A stretch of 64,000 nucleotides of DNA from Reticulitermes speratus. Its lineage: Eukaryota; Arthropoda; Insecta; Blattodea; Rhinotermitidae. Within the stretch, counting starts at the first letter, position 1. Each line of letters opens with the position of its first letter. The notes under the pieces were generated by a model. That model saw only the letters and a list, made by a program, of their open reading frames with translations. It searched no databases and was not told the origin of the DNA. The stretch covers positions 124,001 through 188,000 of the forward strand of contig JAJKFL010000026.1 in the NCBI GenBank assembly GCA_021186555.1. Reading direction: 5' to 3'. This document shows, piece by piece, positions 37,560 through 49,320 of the stretch. A program made the translations under genes and the position numbers.

Positions 37560-38019
37560 GTATGTAGATGTACGATGTATGACGCTGTACGCAGTATGTC
37601 ACGTGGTTTTCAAAAGGCAGTAAGAAATTGTTTTACGCTGTTTATAAGTCAGAGCCGTCCAAATCACACAACGTCACAACAGCACTGCTGTACGCTGTTG
37701 TTGCTATTTCTACAAAAACAACTTTGGTCCGCTGGTTGAGTGCTAGGTTGTTCACGTATTTCCCGCAAGACGCAGGAGATGGCGGGACGTCCGTTAATAA
37801 CCCGTCGGCATCGGTGGCTCTGTTGTTAATACAGCCGTTGAAAGTCTGCACAAAACGAAGTCTCACAACCAACATTTCGTGCAGTTAAATGCACGAAATG
37901 TACTGAGGCTTGGCGACGAAAAATTAACAGACAATACAGTCAATGGCCTTATGATAATTTAAAACACACCCTGTAGTATTCTAACAACAGGAATGGTAAA
38001 CATGTCATCACTTCATGCA
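37560..38019. other. Intron 2 start
   Basis: Reading frames here continue through the donor but have no homology to homeobox proteins. No element recognised. Confidence 0.5.
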
Positions 38020-38765
38020 CCATAACAGGCGTTATAAGCGGGCAGTACAATGTCAATAACAGGCGTTATAAGCGGGCAGTACAATGTCAATAACAGGCAT
38101 TATAAGCGGGCAGTACAATGTCAATAACAGGCGTTAAAGCGGGCAGTACAATGTCAATAACAGGCATTATAAGCAGCCAGTACAATGTCAATAACAGGCA
38201 TTATAAGCGGGCAGTACAAAGTCAATAACAGGCATTATAAGCGGGCAGTACAATGTCAATAACAGGCATTATAAGCGGGCAGTACATTGTCTATAACAGG
38301 CGTCAAGGCGGGCAGTAAAAAGTCAATAACAGACATTATAAGCGGCCAGTACAATGTCAATAACAGGCATTATAAGCTGGCAGTACAATGTCAATAACAG
38401 GCATTATAAGCTGGCAGTACAAAGTCTATAACAGGCATTATAAGCGGCCAGTACAATGTCAATAACAGGTATTATAAGCGGGCAGTACAATGTCAATAAC
38501 AAGCATTATAAGCGGGCAGTACAATGTCTATAACAGGCGTTAAGGCGGGCAGTAAAAAGTCAATAACAGGCATTATAAGCGGCCAGTACAATGTCAATAA
38601 CAGGCATTATAAGCTGGCAGTACAATGTCTATAACAGGCATTATAAGCGGGCAGTACAATGTCAATAACAGGCATTATAAGCGGGCAGTATAATGTCATT
38701 AACAGTCATTATAAGCGGGCAGTACAATGTCAATAACAGGCATTATAAGCTGACAGTACAAGGCC
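38020..38765. repeat. 34-bp minisatellite (core AACAGGCATTATAAGCGGGC)
   Basis: About 22 units, more diverged than most arrays here, with variants AGCGGGCAG, AGCGGCCAG and AGCTGGCAG. A multi-unit block appears duplicated (38285-38410 and 38525-38650). Confidence 0.94.
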
Positions 38766-38949
38766 AATAACAACAGGCTAATATTCAGGAGTTAGTAACA
38801 GCAATCTTAAAGCAAACCGATACAGCAGATAGAGCGATATATCATAGCACGTGTGTGTCAGCTAGTTGTCCAGCACAGTATCCATCTTTGTCAACGTTTT
38901 TCTTCCACCTATGAATGAATGGAATATTGTAAGATGAACAACAGACGAG

Positions 38950-41888
38950 AACATGGATGAATACAGCGTTGGTGGTAGATGGATGAATGAGTATGGAGCA
39001 TTGGTGGAATGATACTGATAGGGGAAAACTGAAGTACTGGGAGAGAAACATTATACAGCGTTGGTGGTAGATGTATGAATGAGTATGGAGCATTGGTGGA
39101 ATGATACTGACAGGGGAAAACTGAAGTACTGGGAGAGAAACATTATACAGCGTTGGTGGTAGATGTATGAATGAGTATGGAGCATTGGTGGAATGATACT
39201 GACAGGGGAAAACTGAAGTACTGGGAGAGAAACATTATACAGCGTTGGTGGTAGATGGATGAATGAGTATGGAGCATTGGTGGAATGATACTGACAGGGG
39301 AAACTGAAGTACTGGGAGAGAAACATTATACAGCGTTGGTGGTAGATGGATGAATGAGTATGGAGCATTGGTGGAATGATACTGACAGGGGAAAACTGAA
39401 GTACTGGGAGAGAAACATTATACAGCGTTGGTGGTAGATGTTTGAATGAGTATGGAGCATTGGTGGAATGATACTGACAGGGGAAACTGAAGTACTGGGA
39501 GAGAAACATTATACAGCGTTGGTGGTAGATGTATGAATGAGTATGGAGCATTGGTGGAATGATACTGACAGGGGAAAACTGAAGTACTGGGAGAGAAACA
39601 TTATACAGCGTTGGTGGTAGATGTATGAATGAGTATGGAGCATTGGTGGAATGATACTGACAGGGGAAAACTGAAGTACTGGGAGAGAAACATTATACAG
39701 CGTTGGTGGTAGATGTATGAATGAGTATGGAGCATTGGTGGAATGATACTGACAGGGGAAACTGAAGTACTGGGAGAGAAACATTATACAGCGTTGGTGG
39801 TAGATGTATGAATGAGTATGGAGCATTGGTGGAATGATACTGACAGGGGGAAACTGAACTACTGGGAGAGAAACATTATACAGCGTTGGTGGTAGATGTA
39901 TGAATGAGTATGGAGCATTGGTGGAATGATACTGACAGGGGAAAACTGAAGTACTGGGAGAGAAACATTATACAGCGTTGGTGGTAGATGTATGAATGAG
40001 TATGGCGCATTGGTGGAATGATACTGAAATGGGAAAACTGAAGTACTGGGAGAGAAACATTATACAGCGTTGGTGGTAGATGTATGAATGAGTATGGAGC
40101 ATTGGTGGAATGATACTGACAGGGGAAACTGAAGTACTGGGAGAGAAACATTATACAGCGTTGGTGGTAGATGTATGAATGAGTATGGAGCATTGGTGGA
40201 ATGATACTGACAGGGGAAACTGAAGCACTGGGAGAGAAACATTATACAGCGTTGGTGGTAGATGAATGAATGAGTATGGAGCATTGGTGGAATGATACTG
40301 ACAGGGGAAACTGAAGTACTGGGAGAGAAACATTATACAGCGTTGGTGGTAAATGGATGATTGAGTATGGAGCATTGGTGGAATGATACTGACAGGGGAA
40401 ACTGAAGTACTGGGAGAGAAACATTATACAGCGTTGGTGGTAGATGTATGAATGAGTATGGAGCATTGGTGGAATGATACTGACAGGGGAAAACTGAAGT
40501 ACTGGAGAGAGAAACATTATACAGCGTTGGTGGTAGATGTATGAATGAGTATGGAGCATTGGTGGAATGATACTGACAGGGGAAAACTGAAGTACTGGGA
40601 GAGAAACATTATACAGCGTTGGTGGTAGATGTATGAATGAGTATGGAGCATTGGTGGAATGATACTGACAGGGGAAACTGAAGTACTGGGAGAGAAACAT
40701 TATACAGCGTTGGTGGTAGATGTATGAATGAGTATGGAGCATTGGTGGAATGATACTGACAGGGGGAAACTGAACTACTGGGAGAGAAACATTATACAGC
40801 GTTGGTGGTAGATGGATGAATGAGTATGGAGCATTGGTGGAATGATACTGACAGGGGAAAACTGAAGTACTGGGAGAGAAACATTATACAGCGTTGGTGG
40901 TAGATGTATGAATGAGTATGGCGCATTGGTGGAATGATACTGAAATGGGAAAACTGAAGTACTGGGAGAGAAACATTATACAGCGTTGGTGGTAGATGTA
41001 TGAATGAGTATGGAGCATTGGTGGAATGATACTGACAGGGGAAACTGAAGTACTGGGAGAGAAACATTATACAGCGTTGGTGGTAGATGTATGAATGAGT
41101 ATGAAGCATTGGTGGAATGATACTGACAGGGGAAACTGAAGCACTGGGAGAGAAACATTATACAGCGTTGGTGGTAGATGAATGAATGAGTATGGAGCAT
41201 TGGTGGAATGATACTGACAGGGGAAACTGAAGTACTGGGAGAGAAACATTATACAGCGTTGGTGGTAAATGGATGAATGAGTATGGAGCATTGGTGGAAT
41301 GATACTGACAGGGGAAACTGAAGTACTGGGAGAGAAACATTATACAGCGTTGGTGGTAGATGTATGAATGAGTATGGAGCATTGGTGGAATGATACTGAC
41401 AGGGGAAACTGAAGTACTGGGAGAGAAACATTATACAGCGTTGGTGGTAGATGTATGAATGAGTATGGAGCATTGGTGGAATGATACTGACAGGGGAAAC
41501 TGAAGTACTGGGAGAGAAACATTATACAGCGTTGGTGGTAGATGGATGAATGAGTAGGGAGCATTGGTGGAATGATACTGATAGGGGAAAACTGAAGTAC
41601 TGGGAGAGAAACATTATACAGCGTTGGTGGTAGATGGATGAATGAGTAGGGAGCATTGGTGGAATGATACTGATAGGGGAAAACTGAAGTACTGGGAGAG
41701 AAACATTATACAGCGTTGGTGGTAGATGGATGAATGAGTATGGAGCATTGGTGGAATGATACTGACAGGGGGAAACTGAAGTACTGGGAGAGAAACATTA
41801 TACAGCGTTGGTGGTAGATGTATGAATGAGTATGGAGCATTGGTGGAATGATACTGACAGGGGAAAACTGAAGTACTGGGAGAAAAAC
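38950..41888 (-). repeat. 91/92-bp minisatellite amplified from a SINE body
   Basis: About 32 units. Read on the minus strand each runs CTCCCAGTACTTCAGTTTTC, TCAGTATCATTCCACCAATG, then CATACTCATTC and ACCAACGCTGTATAATG. At 41889 the array passes without a break into the tRNA-like head and upstream body of a minus-strand SINE. Larger blocks are duplicated: the rare GGCGCATTGG/GAAATGGG unit occurs at about 40010 and 40920, with the same neighbours. The repeated minus-strand ORFs are artefacts. Confidence 0.96.
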
Positions 41889-42010
41889 CTGTCAGAGTGC
41901 CACTTTGCCTACAACAAGTTCCACATGGACTGGCCTTGGATCAAAGCCGGGCCTCCGCAGTGAAAGGCGGGCGACTAACCGCCTGACACACTGAGGAACT
42001 ATCAGATTTG
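41889..42010 (-). mobile_element. tRNA-derived SINE head and 5' body (minus strand)
   Basis: In reverse, CCTCAGTGTGTCAGGCGGTT is followed by GGCTTTGATCC (B-box-like) and GTTGTAGGCAAAGTGGCACT, then the segment amplified in the adjoining array. A plus-strand relative lies at 42560-42725. I recall near-identical repeats in cockroach and termite genomes, without a search. Confidence 0.68.
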
Positions 42011-42559
42011 CAATGACTCTGCTGCAGTCGGTCAGTCGGTATGTTACCACAGCAAACATAACAAATATTTTAATGTTTGTTTTTTTTCTGAAATTAAGAA
42101 ATAAAATGACGATTTGACATTCACGTCGTCCAGTGGAGCTACGAGTGTGCAACACACGGGCAGGCAGTCAACTCGAAGCCAACAGGTTTGCCTGCTTCGT
42201 TAGAAACCGAAAATAATTGTGGGAAGCAAACACGCACCCCTCCCCCCCCAACATGTGACATTCACACATAGCACCAATCTAGACCGCTCACTTCCGAGTT
42301 TTCAGACGCCATAATTCATGCTTGTTAGGCGACCAGAGCCGCAAGCAGACACAAACTGCACCATCTTCCGCCCTGTGACTGATGGGCCACGGAGTCCCGT
42401 TACTGGCGCCAGGGTGCCATCCCTTGTCCTGCCGACACCCCCCTGGATACTTCAGGGATTCTGTTACAAGATCATCTCATGTAATGTTTTGCACGTGTGT
42501 AGCCTGTCACATATGCCGACAGCAACACTCGTCAGCAGACTGCTCCGTCCCACCACTAA
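42011..42559. other. Intron 2 unique stretch
   Basis: No exon supported. ORFs at 42318-42617 and 42382-42720 overlap in different frames and run into the next SINE. Confidence 0.4.
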
Positions 42560-42725
42560 GCTCAATAGTCTGCCATGCCGCCACTCAAGCGGTTGTCCAT
42601 CGCCTTCTCACTGCTGAGGTCTGGGTTCGGTCGCAAGTTAGACCCTGCGGGATTTGTGGTGGACGAAGTAACGCCTGGGCACGTTTCCCTCCAAAAGCTT
42701 CGGTCCCCCCTGCTGGATAATTTTG
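42560..42725 (+). mobile_element. Diverged SINE copy related to 41889-42010
   Basis: CAAGCGGTTGTCCATCGCCT, CTGAGGTCTGGGTTCGGTC and GGATTTGTGGTGGACGAAGT line up in order with the minus-strand SINE head and body. It is strongly diverged and keeps no tandem array. Confidence 0.55.
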
Positions 42726-43266
42726 TTGGAGATATAAATACATTACTGACGAGATCATCAACAATGTGGCCAGCACACTACAGTCATCAGGGTGTTGTTA
42801 AAACACTAATTCAATAACGAACCCTTTCCACGAATCACAGTTCCTGTTCTGAGCCAGCTACACGCTCAACTGATCGGACACTTCTCGCCTTCTATGCAAC
42901 CCAAAGGCTCGTTACCGTGTTCTCAAGTCAGTTGAATCCAATCAACAGTCTAATTTCCTGCTTATGTAGTATTCACTGTGATTCTCGTAGGAAGGCCAAG
43001 TGAGACCATCAGTAGTACCAACAAGAAAACTGCGAATTCGTGATTGGTACTGCCACTACTGCAAGGTCATAGCATTTCGTGTTATACACATCTTCACGTT
43101 GTGTTAGACTTGAGTGTGTTAAGTAAAGCAACAACATGGCGGCGGTGCAAAATCTGTAATGTTAGGTTTAATGACACTGCTTCATGCACCAATGGAGTTG
43201 GTACGTGAGGTGACCATGAGCAGTTGCACAAAGTCTGTACGACTTAACATATGGCGACACTGCAGG
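42726..43266. other. Intron 2 spacer
   Basis: No feature recognised. Confidence 0.4.
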
Positions 43267-43565
43267 GGGCACGCGGTAGCGCAGTTGGTTGAGGCACTGC
43301 GCTACAAACCGGAAGGTCGCGGGTTCGATTCCCGATGATGTCACTGTAATTTTTCATTGACATAATCCTTTCGGTCGCTGGGGTAGACTCAGCCTCTAAC
43401 AGAAATGAGTACCAGGAATATTTCCTGGAAGGTAAAGACGGCCGTTGCGTAGTGCTGACAACCTTACCACCGTCATGTGCCGACTGTCTATAAATCTGTG
43501 AGCCTCAACCTCCTGGAACCCTAAGGGCCTGTCCAGGTCTGTAATGGGGTTGCTTTACATTATAT
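43267..43565 (+). mobile_element. Full tRNA-derived SINE of a second family
   Basis: The head has a good A box (TAGCGCAGTTGG, 43277-43288) and B box (GGGTTCGATTCCC, 43321-43333). The body includes GAGTACCAGGAATATTTCCT, GGTAAAGACGGCCGTTGCG and GACAACCTTACCACC. It differs from the 4709 family. The fold is not a functional tRNA: the sequence after the B box does not pair with the 5' end. Confidence 0.75.
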
Positions 43566-43696
43566 GTGGCAGGTACCGGTAACTACGCACTGAATTACCA
43601 CATTACCACAGTTCACAGTGCCAGCCAGCTGCAACATGCAGTCAATGACACACACACACAGACATGACCTCCATCGTCTGTTGTCATGACGTCACA

Positions 43697-43824
43697 GTGT
43701 CCACTTTATCGTGTCCCTCATCACAGCAGTTTTCACGGAAGGTGTACTGCATAGGAAGACTGAATGCGCCGGGAATTTAGATTCCAGGTTTCCCCTTCAA
43801 TGAGGGACACGATAAAGTGGACAC
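43697..43824. mobile_element. Small element with perfect 25-bp inverted repeats
   Basis: GTGTCCACTTTATCGTGTCC(CTCAT) at 43697-43721 is exactly inverted at 43800-43824. The ends extend as CAGTGTCC on the left and CAGGTGTCC on the right. TA lies beside the right end, but the left flank is CA. It fits a short mariner-type MITE. Confidence 0.72.
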
Positions 43825-43964
43825 CTGTATAAAATACTTATGTCATCAAAGAATCTTTTTGTCGTATTAACTTCCACTGACATTCATTTGGAACTTAACA
43901 TTCGTATTGTCATTACTGTCACAATCGTCATAAGTATTTTGCGTACGAACATTACAATTGATGT

Positions 43965-45700
43965 TCGTTAACAATACGCAGCTAGCGTTGGACAAGCAGA
44001 AATATGTTAACAATACGCAGCTACCGCTGGACAAGCAGAAATATGTTAACAATACGCAGCTAGCGTTGGACAAGCAGAAATATATTGTTAACAATACGCA
44101 GCTAGCGCTGGACAAGCAGAAATATATTGTTAACAATACGCAGCTAGCGTTGGAAAACCAGAAATATGTTAACAATACGCAGCTAGCGTTGGACAACCAG
44201 AAATATGTTAACAATACGCAGCTAGCGTTGGACAAGCAGAAATATATTGTTAACAATACGCAGCTAGCGCTGGACAAGCAGAAATATATTGTTAACAATA
44301 CGCAGCTAGCGTTGGAAAACCAGAAATATGTTAACAATACGCAGCTAGCGCTGGACAAGCAGAAATATATTGTTAACAATACGCAGCTAGCGTTGGAAAA
44401 CCAGAAATATGTTAACAATACGCAGCTAGCGTTGGACAACCAGAAATATGTTAACAATACGCAGCTACCGCTGGACAAGCAGAAATATATTGTTAACAAT
44501 ACGCAGCTAGCGGTGGACAACCAGAAATATGTTAACAATACGCAGCTAGCGCTGGACAAGCAGAAATATATTGTTAACAATACGCAGCTAGCGCTGGACA
44601 ACCAGAAATATGTTAACAATACGGAGCTAGCGCTGGACAACCACAAATATATTGTTAACAATACGCAGCTAGCGTTGGACAACCAGAAATATGTTAACAA
44701 TACGGAGCTAGCGCTGGACAACCACAAATATATTAACAATACGCAGCTAGCGTTGGACAACCAGAAATATGTTAACAATACGGAGCTAGCGTTGGACAAC
44801 CACAAATATATTGTTAACAATACGCAGCTAGCGTTGGACATCCAGAAATATGTTAACAATACGGAGCTAGCGCTGGACAACCAGAAATATATTGTTAACA
44901 ATACGCAACTAGCGTTGGACAACCAGAAATATGTTAAAAATACGGATCTAGCGCTGGACAACCACAAATATATTGTTAACAATACGCAGCTAGCGTTGGA
45001 CAACCAGAGATTCTATTGTTAACAATACGCAGCTAGCGCTGGACAACCAGAAATATATTGTTAACAATACGCAGCTAGTGTTGGACAACCAGAAATATAT
45101 TGTTAACAATACGCAACTAGCGTTGGACAACCAGAAATATGTTAAAAATACGGATCTAGCGCTGGACAACCACAAATATATTGTTAACAATACGCAGCTA
45201 GCGTTGGACAACCAGAGATTCTATTGTTAACAATACGCAGCTAGCGCTGGACAACCAGAAATATATTGTTAACAATATGCAGCTAGTGTTGGACAACCAT
45301 AAATTTTATTGTTAACAATAGGCAGCTAGCGTTGGACAACCAGAAATTCTATTAACAATACGCAGCTAGCGTTGGACAACCAGAAATTCTATTGTTAACA
45401 ATACGCAGCTAGCGTTGGACAACCAGAAATTCTATTGTTAACAATACGCAGCTAGCGTTGGACAACCAGAAATTCTATTCTTAACAATACGCAGCCAGCG
45501 TTGGACAAACAGAAATTCTATTGTTAACAATACGCAGCTAGCGTTGGACAACCAGAAATTCTATTGTTAGCAATACGCAGCTAGCGTTGGACAACCAGAA
45601 ATTCTATTGTTAACAATACGCAGCTAGCGTTGGGCAACCAGAAATTCTATTGTTAACAATACGCAGCTAGCGTTGGACAACCAGAAATTCTATTGTTAAC
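43965..45700. repeat. 39/42-bp minisatellite (core ACAATACGCAGCTAGCGTTG)
   Basis: About 43 units in two lengths, differing by ATT in ATATGTTAAC against ATATATTGTTAAC, with a further AATTCTATTG type after 45230. Both lengths are multiples of three, so both strands stay open (354 codons forward, 378 reverse). Neither frame resembles a protein. Units carry GTTAAC and GCTAGC palindromes. The block at 44880-45020 is duplicated at 45100-45250. Confidence 0.96.
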
Positions 45701-46332
45701 AACAATGACCAAACAGTTCGGCTGGTCAAGATATTCCACATCTGTAGAACCCAAGGGCCTATTCGCCAGTACAGTCATGTGGCTGTATTGTGGACCTCGC
45801 GAGGTTAAACAGTCTGTTTGTCAAATGTGACAGACAGTATAATGGGGCGAAGCTGTTGCCACTGCTGTAGTCGTGACGCCTCATTAAGAGAAGCCCCCCC
45901 CCCCCGACACCTACGCTGTGGCACTACAGTACACAGGCTACTGCTCCAAAAACAAACGGCGGGCAGTGACGTTCCAAGTTCTGACGGCACGTGACGCCGT
46001 GTAGTCTGCCACACGTCCAGCCACGATGCACAGGACGCTAATAAAGACACAGGCTGGGCACTTCGTGCATTTTAGTGCTTCATCGGTTACATGGAACAGT
46101 CCTTGAACAGCTGACAGTAGCTTAACCCACCACGAAGGACACTTTGTTCATATCAGTCCGCCACTGCATCCTACATCAAGTCATTCAAACACAATCCGCC
46201 CCCTTACACCCACATTAATAATATCCTCACATCTATGCTTAGGTCTCATCAAGTGGCGTCTTCCATTGAGATTTTGCGTCAAAAATGTTGTTGCGACATT
46301 TGTTATGTCCCCAGCCGCTCGTGTCCTCAGCT
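45701..46332. other. Intron 2 spacer
   Basis: About 630 bp with a C run near 45894-45905. No exon or element recognised. Confidence 0.4.
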
Positions 46333-47452
46333 GCTAACCTTGTACAGTGACCAGCCACACATTGCTAACCTTGTACAGTGACCAGCCACACACTGCTAAC
46401 CTTGTACAGTGACCAGCCACACACTGCTAACCTTGTACAGTGACCAGCCACACATTGCTAACCTTGTACAGTGACCAGCCACACATTGCTAACCTTGTAC
46501 AGTGACCAGCCACACACTGCTAACCTTGTACAGTGACCAGCCACACATTGCTAACCTTGTACAGTGACCAGCCACACATTGCTAACCTTGTACAGTGACC
46601 AGCCACACACTGCTAACCTTGTACAGTGACCAGCCACACATTGCTAACCTTGTACAGTGACCAGCCACACACTGCTAACCTTGTACAGTGACCAGCCACA
46701 CACTGCTAACCTTGTACAGTGACCAGCCACACATTGCTAACCTTGTACAGTGACCAGCCACACACTGCTAACCTTGTACAGTGACCAGCCACACACTGCT
46801 AACCTTGTACAGTGACCAGCCACACATTGCTAACCTTGTACAGTGACCAGCCACACATTGCTAACCTTGTACAGTGACCAGCCACACATTGCTAACCTTG
46901 TACAGTGACCAGCCACACACTGCTAACCTTGTACAGTGACCAGCCACACATTGCTAACCCTGTACAGTGACCAGCCACACACTGCTAACCTTGTACAGTG
47001 ACCAGCCACACACTGCTAACCTTGTACAGTGACCAGCCACACACTGCTAACCTTGTACAGTGACCAGCCACACACTGCTAACCTTGTACAGTGACCAGCC
47101 ACACACTGCTAACCTTGTACAGTGACCAGCCACACACTGCTAACCTTTTACAGTGACCAGCCACACAGTGCTAACCTTGTACAGTGACCAGCCACACAGT
47201 GCTAACCTTGTGCAGTGACCAGCCACACACTGCTAACCTTGTACAGTGACCAGCCACACACTGCTAACCTTGTACAGTGACCAGCCACACAGTGCTAACC
47301 TTGTACAGTGACCAGCCACACACTGCTAACCTTGTACAGTGACCAGCCACACACTGCTAACCTTGTACAGTGACCAGCCACACACTGCTAACCTTGTACA
47401 GTGACCAGCCACACAGTGCTAACCTTGTACAGTGACCAGCCACACAGTGCTA
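46333..47452. repeat. 31-bp minisatellite (CTAACCTTGTACAGTGACCA) upstream of exon 3
   Basis: About 36 units, each with TGCTAAC, ending about 60 bp before the exon 3 acceptor. The variable site is ACATTG, ACACTG or ACAGTG; the ACAGTG form clusters towards the exon. Confidence 0.96.
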
Positions 47453-47513
47453 AAGTCAGTAACAGCAGTCAGCACTTTCAACTAGCGCTGTTTTACTTTC
47501 TACCAATTTGCAG

Positions 47514-47650
47514 ATCAAGATCTGGTTCCAGAATCGACGCACAAAATGGAAGAGGAAATACACGAATGATTTGGAAGTACTTGCACAGCAGTATTACAGC
47601 TCCATGGGTGTCATGGCGCCCAGACCGATATTCCTCGGGGACAGACTATG
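47514..47650 (+). CDS. NK7.1-like: NK7-type homeobox protein, coding exon 3 of 4 (recognition helix)
   Basis: The exon follows a good pyrimidine tract and TTTGCAG, and ends at CTATG|GTGAGT. It encodes homeodomain residues 45-60 and the tail, residues 238 to about 282 of the joined protein. IKIWFQNRRTKWKRK contains the invariant W48, F49, N51 and R53. Gln50 is the usual ANTP/NK-type specificity residue and favours TAAT-type sites. The following tail, KYTNDLEVLAQQYYSSMG then RPIFLGDRLW, is the strongest reason for calling NK7: I recall the same GDRLWLF ending after the homeodomain in Drosophila NK7.1. The last codon is split TG|G and completed by exon 4. A 31-bp minisatellite ends about 60 bp before the acceptor, and a dispersed repeat starts about 10 bp after the donor. 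Confidence 0.93.
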
Positions 47651-47660
47651 GTGAGTTACG

Positions 47661-47840
47661 TAGCCCTATAAAGCCCCGTGGTCACTATATGTACCACCAT
47701 GTTTAACATTCAGCAATTCTACGTTCTGCCCACACAGTGTATTTATGTGTTTTGTGTGATGTAGTGTGTTTACTGCGCGGTACGGACTGAGTATTTTACT
47801 GTAAGTCAAGCTAATCTTAGCCTTTAATGAGTTAACGACA
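47661..47840 (+). mobile_element. Dispersed repeat, compact copy 4 without tandem expansion
   Basis: CCCTATAAAGCCCCGTGGTC, then TGTACCACCATGTTTAACAT, a single TTTACTGCGCGGTACGGACT and a tail AATCTTAGCCTTTAATG. It lacks the tandem expansion of copies 1 to 3 and so may show the unexpanded structure. It begins about 10 bp after the exon 3 donor. Confidence 0.75.
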
Positions 47841-48227
47841 CTGACCACGGAGGCTAGAAGCAAGGTAACGTGTGAGCCAACGTAAAATATTAGGCAGAGG
47901 TCAGGCCCAACCTAGAAACTGAATTATGCGTAACAAATAAGCTGTTCACATCCGGCAGCCTGCAGTGTGGAACTGTTACAGTATCAGCATTAGTGTACGC
48001 ACCTATGTAGCACTGTGTAATGTACCACGTACAAAAGTAAAAGTGAAGGCAACTGTACACAGTACAACGGCGACACGATGGCTGGTGGCAGCCAGTGAAG
48101 AGGCACATCTACAGACCGATACTTCAGGGCTTTTGTTACAACAAAGGTGGCAATTGTTGGTAGACATAACTACACTTGTGCTGAGCCTGTGACAAGCTAA
48201 TGAACTGTGCCCCCCCCCCAACGCACT
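47841..48227. other. Intron 3 spacer
   Basis: No exon recognised; overlapping short ORFs lie on both strands. Confidence 0.4.
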
Positions 48228-49277
48228 TGGCAACTCTGTACGCTGAGACGCATACAGTTGGCAACTCTGTACGCTGAGACGCTTACAGTTGGCAACTCTG
48301 TACGCTGAGACGCATACAGTTGGCAACTCTGTACGCTGAGACGCTTACAGTTGGCAACTCTGTACGCTGAGACGCTTACAGTTGGCAACTCTGTACGCTG
48401 AGACGCTTACAGTTGGCAACTCTGTACGCTGAGACGCATACAGTTGGCAACTCTGTACGCTGAGACGCTTACAGTTGGCAACTCTGTACGCTGAGACGCT
48501 TACACTTGGCAACTCTGTACGCTGAGACGCTTACACTTGGCAACTCTGTACGCTGAGACGCTTACAGTTGGCAACTCTGTACGCTGAGACGCTTACAGTT
48601 GGCAACTCTGTACGCTGAGACGCTTACACTTGGCAACTCTGTACGCTGAGACGCTTACAGTTGGCAACTCTGTAAGCTGAGAGGCTTGCAGTTGGCAACT
48701 TCGTACGCTGGCACGCATACAGTTGGCAACTTCGTACGCTGACACGCACACAGTTGGCAACTTTGTACGCTGACACGCATACAGTTGGCAACTTTGTACG
48801 CTGACACGCATACAGTTGGCAACTTCGTACGCTGACACGCATACAGTTGGCAACTCTGTACGCTGACACGCATACAGTTGGCAACTTCGTACGCTGACAC
48901 GCATACAGTTGGCAACTCTGTACGCTGACACGCATACAGTTGGCAACTCTGTACGCTGACACGCACACAGTTGGCAACTTTGTACGCTGACACGCATACA
49001 GTTGGCAACTTCGTACGCTGACACGCACAGTTGGCAACTTTGTACGCTGACACGCATACAGTTGGCAACTTCGTACGCTGACACGCATACAGTTGGCAAC
49101 TTCGTACGCTGACACGCATACAGTTGGCAACTCTGTACGCTGACACGCATACAGTTGGCAACTTCGTACGCTGACACGCATACAGTTGGCAACTCTGTAC
49201 GCTGACACGCATACAGTTGGCAACTTCGTACGCTGACACGCATACAGTTTGCAACTCTGTACGCTGACACGCACAGT
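48228..49277. repeat. 31-bp minisatellite in intron 3, two subfamilies
   Basis: About 34 units beginning TTGGCAACTCTGTACGCTGA. Units from 48228 to about 48690 carry GAGACGCTTACAG; those from about 48710 to 49277 carry GACACGCATACAG and often CTTCGTACG. The change is abrupt. The array ends about 41 bp before the exon 4 acceptor. Minus-strand ORFs of up to 253 codons are artefacts. Confidence 0.96.
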
Positions 49278-49320
49278 TTCAGACCCAGTTCAGTGCTGTC
49301 ACTCCATTTCTGTGCTGCAG

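Noticed and set aside
43267..43345. Functional tRNA gene
   Set aside because: A and B boxes are present, but no acceptor-stem pairing and the sequence continues into a SINE body.
43867..45022. 354- and 378-codon frames on opposite strands
   Set aside because: Unit lengths 39 and 42 are multiples of three, so both strands stay open. No protein-like variation.
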